Part shown: positions 22,829 to 34,800 of the stretch, piece after piece
Layout: the number at the start of each line of letters is the position of its first letter
Position numbering within the stretch: the first letter of the stretch is position 1
Origin: Mercurialis annua
Lineage: Eukaryota > Streptophyta > Magnoliopsida > Malpighiales > Euphorbiaceae
Length of the DNA: 64,000 nucleotides
Assembly (NCBI RefSeq): GCF_937616625.2
Contig: NC_065570.1
Coordinates: 52,629,665-52,693,664, forward strand
Direction: 5' to 3'
Notes under the pieces: model-generated
What the model was told of the DNA's origin: nothing
Database searches by the model: none
What the model saw: only the letters and a program-made list of their open reading frames with translations
Made by a program: the position numbers and the translations under genes

Positions 22829-25106
22829 ATGGCAGCCATTAATTTCAGCATTGTATCAATACGGTTACCGGATTTCTGTTCCGGTAGCGGAAAGACACAT
22901 CGGAGTTCCATTACTCTTCAAAAAAGACCGCTCGCTGCGGCAGCAAGCTCATCGGAATATCCTTCTTCGCCTTCCGTAACTGAACAGCCTGAAATCGAGC
23001 TCGAATTTATTGCGGTATGTAATTTATTAAATTTATACGCTATTTCTGGTCAATACTATTATATTCACGACGGCGTCGTTGGTGGCAGCCGAAGGCAGGA
23101 AGTGACGGGAAGTATACGGTGGATAGAGCTAAGGCGATAAGCGGAGATAAATTATTGAGGAGTATTATGTTGGATAACAAGTTAGAGCAATACGGCGCGT
23201 ATGTAAGTTAGTTTAGCCTGTTAAAGTCTGTTTATGCTTTATTCTCAAAAAAAAAAAAATCTGTTAGTAAGAAAATGGAAATTTGATGGAACAGGGGAAA
23301 GTGATGAATTGTGGAGGTGGTGGAAGCTGTGGAACCTGTATTGTGGAGGTATATATATTTCAAATATATTGTCAAAATGTTGCCTTTATTCTAATATGTT
23401 TAGCATGGATAATCTATGTTTCCCTGAAACTTCTCGAGTCCTACTTTTCAGCGTTCATTTACATTTCCGGAAACACTTGTGAAACTCGCAAATAGCATTT
23501 TGTTGTTTTCCGTTTCGGTATTTCCGTGTTCGTGTGACACAATGGATATCATTTTGGCTCATTGGCTCGGTCGCTCTAACTGGAATTTGAAACCGATGCC
23601 TCATAGCACTAAAGATAAAGACAACTTGCAACTTTTATTTTGAGAAGATTTTCCGACCGTGTAATCGATGCCTCATAGCACTAAAGATAAAGACAACTTG
23701 CAACTTTTATTTTGAGCAGATTTTCCGACCGTGTAATCAATGCCTCATAGCACTAAAGATAAAGACAACTTGCAACTTTTATTTTGAGCAGATTTTCCGA
23801 CCGTGTAAAGACGAGTGGACAATTGCTTGAATCGGTATTTTAGAGAGTAATTGCAATTAGGTAGAATTGAGCTGTGTTGGATTCTTTATGCAATGTTTTT
23901 TCTTTCTTTTGCAATGCTTGCTACTGATCTTGTTGAAGTTCGATTAGAAAGAGATATAAGGAGCTATAAGCCTATAACCTCTTTACATAGTCTTGTCGAT
24001 TTTCCTGTTGTTGGCTGAAGATGATGAATGACTTGTAGAAAATAACTGCACTTAGTATGTGGGGGAAGGTTCATGTCTTCAATAATGATTATACTTGTGG
24101 TTCTTATGAACTTCTCGCAATATGCAAGTGGTTTGTTTAGCAAGTGGTTTGTTTAGCAAATTTTCTAAGCCTCGTTATATAGGAGGAATTATCGTGACTG
24201 ATGTGTACAGCTTGCATTGCTATATGCTTTGATCTTAATATTTGGAAATTGTGCGTTGATGTCATTATGGCTGTCATTCTTATGCAGATTTTAGATGGAA
24301 AAGATCTTTTGAATGAGAGAACTAATACGGAACTCCGTTATTTGAAGAAGGTATTCCCTCTTTTGTAATGAAACTAGAAAGATTTCTTGTTTTTTATGTC
24401 ATTATGCTGCTTTTATTATCATACTTCACTCTTTCTCTGATCTCATTCTGTGGAACAAATTGGACATTGAACTCATGACTCTCACTCGTAGATATTGACC
24501 AAGTGTATAAACTAACTGATTACATGTGAAATCAATCATAATACTGTTTGTCGACTAGATGCCCAATATATGACATGGTGAAAATTGGTGTTGAACTAAT
24601 AAAAGGCAGTGTGTGTGATACCGCTGAAAGCCAAAAGCTGATATAGATTTGTGGTGTCTGGCGAGCATGAATTTGTCTCTTCGTAAGAGCAAAGTTGATT
24701 TTCATTTTTATCCTTCTGCATTGTTGCTCTTTCCTTTTAGCAGAAATACTGCAAGTGAAGTTCACTTGTCATCATTTGGAGACATCATGTTTAGCTTATG
24801 TCTGTCTGTGCAGAAACCTGAATCTTGGAGGCTCGCGTGTCAAACAATAGTTGGCAATAAAGAGAACTCTGGCAAGGTATTACTAATATCTTCACGAAAA
24901 AAAAAATTACTCGCGATATTGGTTTATAAAACTCTCTCATTATATTGTAATCGGATACTCTGTCAAATAAGTCATGCTTCTACGAATTTTTCATTATAAA
25001 CCACATTCTCATATGAAGTAAACCAGCATTTAGCAGATCAAAAGGATAACCGCTCTTGTGATTGTCGCAGGTTGTGGTTCAAAGGCTACCCCAATGGAAG
25101 AAATGA
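22829..25106 (+). CDS. PNSB3: Photosynthetic NDH subcomplex B subunit 3 (2Fe-2S ferredoxin-like)
   Basis: Six exons: 22829-23014, 23089-23202, 23295-23348, 24288-24350, 24814-24876 and 25071-25106. All introns are GT-AG and all junctions fall between codons; 171 residues. Residues 1 to about 50 are a Ser/Arg-rich chloroplast transit peptide. The body reads DGKYTVDRAKAISGDKLLR, then the cluster motif NCGGGGSCGTC (C106, C112, C115) with a fourth Cys in RLACQT (C148). The end, VVVQRLPQWKK, is characteristic of PnsB3/NDF4. The protein belongs to subcomplex B of the chloroplast NADH dehydrogenase-like complex, on the stromal side of the thylakoid, and takes part in cyclic electron flow around photosystem I. 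Its presence suggests a functional plastid NDH. The start codon ATGGCAGCC is the first ATG after the presumed leader. Confidence 0.95.
23596..23808. repeat. Three tandem 72-bp repeats inside PnsB3 intron 3
   Basis: Copies begin at 23,596, 23,668 and 23,740, each starting ATGCCTCATAGCACTAAAGA and ending TTTTCCGACCGTGTAA. They differ at only one or two positions, so the duplication is recent. The repeat is absent elsewhere in the window. Confidence 0.95.
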
Positions 25107-25539
25107 ACATACATATAAAAGACGTCCGCATCAAACGAGCAGCAGTATATTGATTTTCGTGAAGTTATGGTAAACTTTTGCTACATTTCTTAGGTTACAC
25201 TGCAAATTTATGTTGTCTGTGTTCATAATATTCTTCTTGTAATTCAAAAGGAATAAAGCACAGTGCGTATACATGAGCACATAATAGAAATGATTTTTTT
25301 TTTAGCTTTTTGAGCACTGTTATCATTTTTAGCTTTTGAGTACTGCCTATACATGAGCACGTAATAGAAATTGAACTAATTGAAATTTTATTTTTTCTTT
25401 TTTCAAATCAAATGAACTGAATTTATAAGATTTTGAAACATTTCAACTAGTCAGTTTTTTTGGTCAAAATTGACTACTCATTAATTGGAAAAACGACTTA
25501 TACGAGTCTCAGTTCTAGCCACACCACTTGTGCTAGAAA

Positions 25540-25785
25540 GTTACCGCAAAAACTACTATCTCTAAGGGCTTTCAATTTGGTTGATTTTTTTGGTTATGTT
25601 TGGGTTTTTGGTTCTGTTTGCAGTAAAAGTGAATTTATTTACTTTCCTATCGAAAAATAAAAAGAAAAATAATGTCAAACTGAATCAAATTGAGTTTGTC
25701 GGCTTGGTTCAATTATTCAATTTAGTTTAATTTTTTTTTTTTTGACAACAAATTTAGTTTGATTTTTGAATATCCCTACTCTTAT
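25540..25785. repeat. Degenerate TTGGTT/AATTCGGTT-type dispersed repeat
   Basis: Contains closely spaced TTTGGTTGATTTTTTTGGTT, GGTTCTGTTTGC and CGGCTTGGTTCAATTATTC motifs, ending GAATATCCCTACTC. The same style of sequence occurs at 28,150-28,760, 29,690-29,940 and 62,180-62,345. Such blocks are common remnants of DNA transposons in plants; the exact family cannot be assigned. Confidence 0.35.
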
Positions 25786-28149
25786 ATTTTATTTCCTGAA
25801 AAAGGTACATATTATTTATTTTTTGAAATAAAAAAGGTACATATTAGAAGTACATATTTTAGTGTGGATGGATAACATAACTAAAAAAGAAAGCACATGA
25901 TTAGAAGTACACAAGAATTTCAGACCTTAGATAAACATAATCCAATTGGTTAAATAATTCCATAATCATGTGATAGAATCATTTCGGTTTTAAAAAATCT
26001 AACCACCTCACCTCACATGAGTAACTGACAGATTTGGGTCAAGATCTGATTGAGAATCAAGGTTTAAAATATTAAAGTGGGTGGCTTAATGGATTATGGG
26101 TCTCTCTGCAATTGCATTAGTGGTCTAATAGCTTGCAAAATTGGCTTTAGCCAGCACCCTTTTTTATGCAGTCAACGAGGCCTTAGGTTAATTCTTTAAT
26201 TACTAGTTTGAACTCTGATCAATGTGAAGCAATTTCACAGAAAACAACAAAGAGTCCTGATTACTGCTAATCCACAAAAGTTAACAAACTAAACTGCTAG
26301 ATTCTATTTCAAAATCAAGTCAGGGACTTGATAGCAAATTTTTACCTACTATTCATATGGAATAGGCCTAATGGATGTAAAAGTTTAAATCTATTCAAAT
26401 TTAATTAATATTTTAAATCCCGATATTTTACTCCAATTTTATAAGAATTCTAGTTTAATTTTAAATATTGCTTACTTGACATGTGATATGATGCATTAAA
26501 AATTTACTTTTCAGAAATTAAGTGTGTAAAATGATAAAAAATAAAGTAAAATTTAAAAAAGATGTATGTATAAATATATATAATTTATAATTGAAAGCAC
26601 GCTAACAATATATGTCAAGTTGGACGATGAATGAAATTATGTTAAAATTATAGCTATTCGCTAATCATTGAAACTATCGTTAACTTTTTAATTTGGGATA
26701 AAATTACAGAAATTAAAGTTTTGATTAGAGTTATAAAAAAATGTGAAAAAGTTTGAATTTTAGAACCAGTATCTGAGTGTCAATCCTCTATCTTTTGCCT
26801 TTTGGTTGAGGGCATGTAATTAAGAATAGTCAAATAAAAAAGATTAAAACAGGTAACTTTTCTTCTATAAATAACTAACATGTGCTTTTGGAATCTAAAG
26901 AATTCAAAAATGAGAGAGTGATTAGGACTTGAAAAAACAAAAATAAGAATTGCCAGGAATTGGGGTGCTTTAACTTATAGGAAAAGTTAAAGAAAAAGGC
27001 CAACCTCCAAAATGTTTTGAAATGGTGGCAACTTATTTTTTATATATTATCATTTTTAGCATTTTTTTTATGGTGGATGATTCCTCATGTGCCTTGAGAC
27101 AGAGTTTGATATTTTAAAATGCAAAGGTCTTTCTTAAATTTTTTCTTTGAGTCAAAGCTTATCCGAGTTTTTAAACTTATAGCAGTTCATTTGAATTATA
27201 TTTTGATTATATAATTCATAATTCTAACAATTAAGGCCATTTATATTCAATTTTATACTTTAAGAATACGTAAATAGCAACCCTAAAGATATTAAATATA
27301 AATATCTTAAAATTGACGTAAAATATTAAACAAAAAATATTCGGATTAGGATTTTCTAAAGTCGATTAAACATGACTTATCATTTTCAATCAACCTACAC
27401 TCTTTGTTATAAAATGAATGGCGTAGATTGATTAAACATGATATAGGTCATGTTTAATTAATCTTTTAACTCAAAATATATGCATGTTAAAAATGGCATA
27501 AGATTTGAAATATTTTTATTTACTCTAAAAACACTAAATGGTTGTAATTAACCTTATTTGAAAAAAGAATTAAATTGTTAAAATATGAATATGGATCATA
27601 ACTATAAAAATCAGAATAATTTTTGAATTATATTTATATATTTATATATTTATAGTTGTAATGGGTCATAAGCTACATAATAATAAAATTTATATAACTA
27701 AATGGATGAAGTTGCCTAATAATTAAAGATTGAAAACTCTAAAAATATTCACTAAAAGTCAATTTTGTAATTAGGGTTGACTGTAAAATTTGAATCACTC
27801 ATCTTTTAAAAAATAAATATAAATTAACTGTCCTCAACTATCCATCTTAGCAAGTTATTTATTAAAGGTTGAGAAAATTAAGAATAAAGATATAATTTTG
27901 GTGAGGTGTGAAGCCTGCCCCTGTCCCCCCTAAGGTCCCATTTGAAAACAACTTCTCTTCATTTCCCTATAAGTTGTCAAAAATGTTGCTTCCAGTTCCA
28001 TCCTTTAAATGTGGCATTTCTTTTTTGTAAAAGTGATTAGGTGTAGAATGTGATAGGAGAGGAGCCAAGATAAGGGGGACCATCTTCTTGGCTCTTGTGA
28101 TGTATTGTTGCCTATCTCTTGCTATTTTTCAACAAATAAGGTTGTGTAA

Positions 28150-28760
28150 AATTAGGGTTGAGTATATGTTGGTTCTATTCAGTTCGGTTCGATTTGATTT
28201 AGTTCGATTAAAACATTAAATCTGTATCTCTTATCTAAAACTTAGTATATAGTACTTTGTCACATATGTTTAACAGTGTATCTTGTATGAAATTTATTAA
28301 CTTATGTGTCAATTATATTTAGACCAAAGAACTGTATATATATATATGTATGTATTTATAATAATTTTTTAAAAACAGTGATATTTTTTTATTTTTCTAT
28401 TCAGTTATTGGTTCTCAATTTTTAAAATGCCCAAATCAAATTGAACATCTAAGAACAAACTTTTATATAATCACAATCTGGTTTGGTTTTACGGTCTGAT
28501 TCGGTTTTCGCATACTCCTACCAAAATCTCACCTAAATCGTATAACTAAACCGAACTGATGAATTGGATTCGGTTTGATTTGATATTTCAAAAATGGATT
28601 TTTGATCTGATTCAGATTTTGAAAATTTAGTTAATTTTAGTACAAATTGAATTTAGCCAAAATTTAACTGAACCGGCTATTTTGGTTTAATAATTTTTTA
28701 AAGATTCAGTTTGATTCAATATTCTAATTCGGTTTGGTTTAAATGGAATGAAAACCTCCT
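28150..28760. repeat. CGGTT-type dispersed repeat block, about 600 bp
   Basis: Both ends are rich in the same word class: TTCAGTTCGGTTCGATTTGA near 28,178 and CTAATTCGGTTTGGTTTAAA near 28,724, with more copies (GATTCGGTTTTCG, GGATTCGGTTTGATTTG) between. No coding potential. Likely a transposon remnant with subterminal repeats. Confidence 0.45.
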
Positions 28761-29689
28761 CCCAACAAACATAATCCTTCAATTTCTTTTATGGACATTA
28801 TTGACATCTTTAGTCAATGTTCTTCATCATATCTAATGGATTGTTGTTTGATTAGATGGTACCATAGAGCCCTTTATTTATATTATATTTTCATATTAAT
28901 TGTTCTGTCCTTTTTGATTTAGTGTTTTCTAGATTCTCCCATTTATGCAGTTTTTAATGTTAATATAATTTAGTTCCCTTTAAAATGCTAATATAATTAA
29001 GTATATTGGGCCCTCTAAAAGGCTCCTCTTGGGCCAACTAGAGGCTCCATAAATTGAAAAGGTTATGGGCCCACCACACCTACTTTTTGCAAATACTGTG
29101 GGTCCACCTTTTAAGATTTTTATGATGGGCCAGAAGCGGATTTGTGAGTTTCCCATATTATCCCAAAAGTTCAACATGAAGTTAATTATACCCCATTAAA
29201 TTTGTTCAAGAAACATAACTCCTCATGAAATTTTAGAGCAAATTTTAATGGTGGAATAAAACAATGATGTACACAACAATTATTCATGATTGCTTGCTTT
29301 TTCTTATCATAATAAAAATGTAGTAGTACATTAACCTTTTAATTCCATTTTAATATTAATAACATTTAAACCAAAAGCTTATCATAACCCTTCTAATTAA
29401 TCTACTTTAGTGCATGCATTTTGAATTGCATTTGGGAGGTGAATTGAAAGTAACCAAAAGGACAAAGCTGTAAAGTAAAATACAAAGTCAATAACAACCA
29501 GAATGAGAAGTTATTAGGCAGGACTTTTTAATTTTGAAATTTAAATTAATAGATTGCTCTTTTAACAATTTACCCTCACAATGACTAGTTATAATTCTTT
29601 TAAACAAAGCAATGATGTTTCCATGCATAAATAATCCCTTTTCCCCACTGGATTGCAGATTTCATCTCAATATAAATCACTCAAATCTG

Positions 29690-29940
29690 TAATGCATTTG
29701 GTTGAATTGAATAAAGTATTTTTAATATTTTTAAATCGAACTGAACTAAATTTTTTTAACATGAATGAATCGGTTTAATTGATTTTTCCGTTCGTTTCGG
29801 TCATTTTAGTTTGATTTATATTAAAATTTAAATAAAAAATGTACGTATAAAACTGAATCAACATTAAAAAAATTAAAAGAATTAATAGTGTCAAGTTGAA
29901 TCAAACTTTATCGGTATGGTTAATGCACACCCTTACTTAA
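29690..29940. repeat. CGGTTT-type dispersed repeat block, about 250 bp
   Basis: Includes AATCGAACTGAAC, CGGTTTAATTGATTTTTCCG, CGTTTCGGTC and ends TTATCGGTATGGTTAATGCAC. It belongs to the same class of degenerate repeat as 28,150-28,760. Non-coding. Confidence 0.4.
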
Positions 29941-30763
29941 TTGTGCATGCCAAATTTGTAATCAATTATGAATGTACAATAAGTAATAATGTGGTATTAG
30001 ATGGTATTGAGAAGGTAAATTTTTATATTTGAGGTGAATGAATGTGAAACCCTTGATGGCAAACATTTTGGGGGCTAGGCCAGACTAGATTTTACTGGTG
30101 TTTTATTTTCCTTTCTTGATTCAGCAAAATGGTTGACAAATTCAAAATTCTCTTCATTTCCATCATCAAAGGGTTGAGAAATGGAGAGACAGTTTGTTGT
30201 ATATATCTAACAAATATCCAACAAAATATAAAAAAATATCAGTCAAAATAACAAGGAGTGACAATAATTAAAAAGATAATAGTATTACTTAATAAAATAT
30301 TTTTATGTCATTTTACATGTCGGATTTGTTTATAATTTTAAAAGTTATATATTGATAAAAAAAACCGTTAAATTAAATGATAAAATCAAATTGTGATAAT
30401 TCTTTTTGTTACAATAACAATATATCCATAATTTTCTGAAGCATTGAGTGATTTACTTTCAAATAAATCTAACTTGTCAGTTATATTTTAAAATTAAATT
30501 AATAATAACCGAAATTAACATTTTAAATAAAAGTATCTACTACACTAGTAATTATCGACAACAAAAAAACAAGAATAAGAAGCCTGGCCGCAGAGAGAAG
30601 AAGAGTAAATACTAAAATTCAATTTCTAAAATATATTTATATTATTTTTTCCCCTTTATATTTCCCTCTAATAATAGAAAAAACAGAGGAGTAAAATGAA
30701 AAATTGATAATACTAATAATTTGAGAAGTTCAAACTGCGGCTCCGTCCCGCTCACGCTCCCCT

Positions 30764-31790
30764 TTGTCCGCTCTTAAAAATATCAAAAAACAAACACATT
30801 TATACTCACCGCTCTCACTCACATATCACTCTCTTTCAAAGCACACAAACCAGACCAGAGAAGCTTCCCTTTCTCTCTCTACACACCTCTCTTCACACTC
30901 TCTCTCTCTACCTCTCACGCTCTCTCTTTGGAGCTCCCGAGATTACAGTAATCAATTCAGCTCTTGCATTTCATTTTTGTGTTCTTTTTTGAATGTTTAC
31001 TGATGCTGTTGTTTTTGTTGATGTTTAATCGATCATTACCGTCGTTTCTGATTAGGTTTTGAGTTTTTTTAGATTTTTCTTTCTCTGTATAGATCTGTCG
31101 CTGATACTCTTTTATGTGATTTTGTGTTTTTTAAGCTGCATTGCTGTTTTCTTTTCTTTTTGAAGAGAAGAATTTGTGTTGATTTTGAACTTGTCGAGTT
31201 TTATTTTTAAACAAGGTTTGAGGTGAAGATAGATTTGAAACTGTGACGAGATTGATTTTTTTTAGTTTTAAATGGATGTTAGCTGCCTTAAAATCTACTG
31301 GATCTTAGTTATAGAAGAAGACTTTAAATTTTGTTACAATGTGTGTGTGTGTGTTTGGTTTTATTGGAGAATAGTAGAAATCATCATCTCAATCCTATTG
31401 GTGATGAAGTTTACGGATTCAACCTATCCTTCAATTGTTGACTAATCACATTGTCACTCTGTTGAGGAAAACAAAACCAAGAATTCTATTTCAATGGATT
31501 CTCTCCATTTAGTCAATTCTCCTTTTTTGGGTAGGCTGTTATTGCTGGAAGTTCAATTATTTCAACTTAAATCACACAAAAAAATAAGTGATTTTGAAAG
31601 AAATGACAATCATGATGATAGCCCTAGTTAGGCGGTTTGCAGAAATTCAAAATTCAATTGGATTTTTTGTAAATGATTTTGTTTTTTAAATTCCAAACAA
31701 GGCCTCATGAATATTATTCAGCTTGGAATCTTGCATCATGTTACTTGGTTTTGTTTTATCTGAGGTTTAACCGTGTGCTTATTAATGCAG
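30764..31790 (+). promoter_or_regulatory. Leader and probable 5' UTR intron of the CYCA2 gene
   Basis: From about 30,800 the plus strand is a CT-rich stretch (CTCTCTCTCTACC and similar) typical of plant 5' UTRs. A convincing acceptor, TTATTAATGCAG|GTTCAATG, ends at 31,790, 73 bp before the cyclin ATG, so a leader intron of roughly 0.8 kb is likely. The donor is not certain. A (TG)n run lies at about 31,341-31,353. Confidence 0.5.
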
Positions 31791-31795
31791 GTTCA

Positions 31796-31843
31796 ATGAA
31801 GAGCCATTCGATTTAATTTAAAATGCACTGCTCTTCCTCCTGA
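31796..31843 (+). promoter_or_regulatory. Two upstream ORFs in the CYCA2 leader
   Basis: In the last leader exon, ATG at 31,796 encodes a six-residue peptide (MKSHSI, stop at 31,814-31,816). ATG at 31,823 encodes another six-residue peptide (MHCSSS, stop at 31,841-31,843). Both end before the cyclin ATG at 31,864. If included in the mRNA they could lower translation of the cyclin. Confidence 0.55.
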
Positions 31844-31863
31844 AAGGAAGCAAGCAACCAAAT

Positions 31864-34800
31864 ATGGATAAAGAAAGTACGGTTGCTGCCAAAGTTGAAG
31901 AGCCCGTTGCTCGAATCACACGAGCACGAGCTAAAGCACTGGGGACTTCAGGCGGAATACCTCCTCCTGTCCCTAAACCTTACCTTAAAGAGGACCAGAA
32001 GCGTGCTCTCAGAGCTAATACCAAAAGAACAGCATCTGATGATAATAAATCTTTTATCACTGCAGTCTCTGGCCTTCAGCACAAGCGAAGGGCGGTGCTT
32101 AAAGATGTGACTAACTTAAAGTCTGAGAGTTCAAATGCAAGTTGCACCAATGTAACTAAAGTACAGGATATGGTATAGGATGCTCTAGTTTTTATACTAA
32201 TTTTTCAAATTTTGGATGCCTAGCAAAGTGTCTTTAACTTATAGCCTTTTGATATTTCTTGCTTACAGGATGTCAAGCCAGCTAGAAAATGTCATGCAAA
32301 GAAGAATATGGAGATGGTTGACATCTCTATGGAAACTTCAGAAGCTGAAGAGGATATAAAAGCAAGGTTAGCTGAAGAATTGTCAAAGATAAGGATGGTG
32401 GAATCACAAGAGATCACTTCCCCAACAAGGCAGAAGGGAATATGTCATCACATAAAAAATGGATGTGCAGCAGATTCACTTCTGACTCCAAGGGTTACTG
32501 ATGAACTTCAAAGCCCTCAAAGTAAACGTATAGGTTCTCATTCATTTAAATATAAATATATTCCCAAACCATGGATGATACTGCAATTGATAATTTTACT
32601 AAGCATCTTGTCCCTAGCCTATAATAGGAACATCAGCATTTGCAATGGAGCTAAAATTATTTTGTTGGTTAACATGGTTGCGCTAGCAGAATAGCATTTA
32701 GTGATATGAAGAAATTTACACTTCAAGTTAAATGATATCTGCTAGTTGCATTTTTTCTAAAAAAATTATTACTGAAGGGGGGTTTTCTATTACTCTGTTT
32801 TATGCAGAAGAAAACATATTTTGCAAGAAACTGGAGTCCTCGAGTGGTCAGGTTATAGCAGACATTGATTCAAATTTAAAAGATCCTCAAATCTGTGGCT
32901 TGTATGCCCCTGAGATATATAGCAATAGACGGGTTAAAGAGGTTGGTTTTGATTGTTGCTCTTGTAAATGCTTCAATCATTTTGCAAATTCTATAGTCAC
33001 TATATGCATGCCAAAATAACATATCCATTAATATTTTAGAAATCATGCTAAATGTCACCTAATCGCCTTTGTACTCTAGTTCGGCGTTCAGTGAAAACAC
33101 AGAGGATTCTTAGATCCCATAAAAAATGGGAAAATGGCAAAACAATGATATATTAGTTTGCAGATGCGATCTACTCTTAGTACATGAATTAAAAATCTCA
33201 TGTTTATCACCAACATATGTTTTGCTGACTTTATGGCATCTCGATTTCCTCAGCTTGACCAGAGACCATCAACTAATTACATGGAAAAATTGCAGCATGA
33301 CATCACTCCAAGCATGCGAGGCATTTTGATCGATTGGCTTGTGGAGGTCAGTGTTCTTTAAAGATGAAATATAATTCATAAAGCCATCTAAGGCACGTAC
33401 TGTAAACAAGCATATCATATTTGTCTTAACTATATACATGAAAACAACTTGCGAGTTTCTCCTTCAATGTGTGACTTCTATCTTAAAGAAGCTTTGATTA
33501 ACCTATTAGTTTCCCAATTCATTTTGGCCAATCCCCTGAAAAAACCCCCACCTTTCAACCCCCCTTCATTTGCACCCTCACCTTTCAAAATCTCCAATTT
33601 TACCCAAATTCTCACCTTTCATTTTCAATTGCACCCTAAAAATATTAAATTAGCTCTTTTTCACTATAAAAAAGTTCAAATCGATAATTTATATTTTAAT
33701 TCATATTCTAAATAGTCTTCAATGTTTAAATTTTAACAATAAAACCATATTTCCTAAAATTTTAAAAGTTAATTTTTTTAATATAAAATAGAAATTAATT
33801 AAAAATATCATTAAATATGGTTTTGTGGTTGAAATTTAAACATTAAGGACTATTTAGAACATGAATTAAAATATAAAGTATCGATTTCAACTTTTTTTTA
33901 GTGACAAATGCCCAATTTAATATTTTTAGGGTGCAATTGAAAATGAAAGGTGATAATTTGGGTAAAATTGGAGATTTTGAAAGGTGAGGGTGCAAATGAA
34001 GGGGGATTGAAAGGTGGGTTTTTTTTCAGGGGTTAAGCCTTTGTTTATCTTTCTTGATTATGTTGCACCATAGCTCCCCATTTCTGTTTCAATAAATCCT
34101 ATCAAAACGAATCCTGGTAATGTTGACTTAGCTATTTTTAGAAGGGACATTTCTCTACTCAAGCTAATTGAACAGTAGCCTAATTCTATGAAGTCAAAGA
34201 GGATAAATAGGGTCCCAAAAGAGCAAGCCTTGAACCTTTCAGACTACTTTAAATACCATTTGAGCCATACATTTATGAAACATTTATTTTCTACTCATGT
34301 TATTAAACGACAAAGCTCCTAAAATTGATGACCGCTTTAGCTGTTTCTTCCTGAGACTGTATACACCAGTAACTGAGACTGGAATTTGTATATGAAGTCC
34401 TAACACTTCAATTTTTTATCATCTAATTGTGAAGTAATATTTGAGCTATTGTTTATTTCTAGATAAAAAATGGAGAAAACCCTGATGTTTGTCCTCTTTC
34501 AGGTTTCTGAAGAGTATAGGCTCGTTCCAGATACACTTTACCTCACAGTAAATCTCATTGATAGATTTCTCTCCGAAAATTTCATTGAGAAGCAAAGACT
34601 CCAACTGCTTGGTGTTACATGCATGCTAATTGCGTCGTAAGTTTCATAAGTGATTCCGACTTTAGTTGAATGAGGTGCACTGATTTTCTACAATATGTTT
34701 AACTCAAATGTAGTTGGTAGAAGTAATATAACGTGATACAAAATCTACTTTGTCCTTATCCTATATAATCTTTAATGAGATAACATTTAGCTACTATGGG

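Larger units (their letters stand above)
25107..30763. other. Long AT-rich intergenic region
   Basis: No gene is supported over more than 5 kb. It holds the PnsB3 3' UTR, degenerate CGGTT/TTCGGTTTGA dispersed repeats (annotated separately) and, at 29,008-29,135, a cluster of TGGGCC/GGGCCC words. Short open frames here are unremarkable in composition. Confidence 0.4.
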
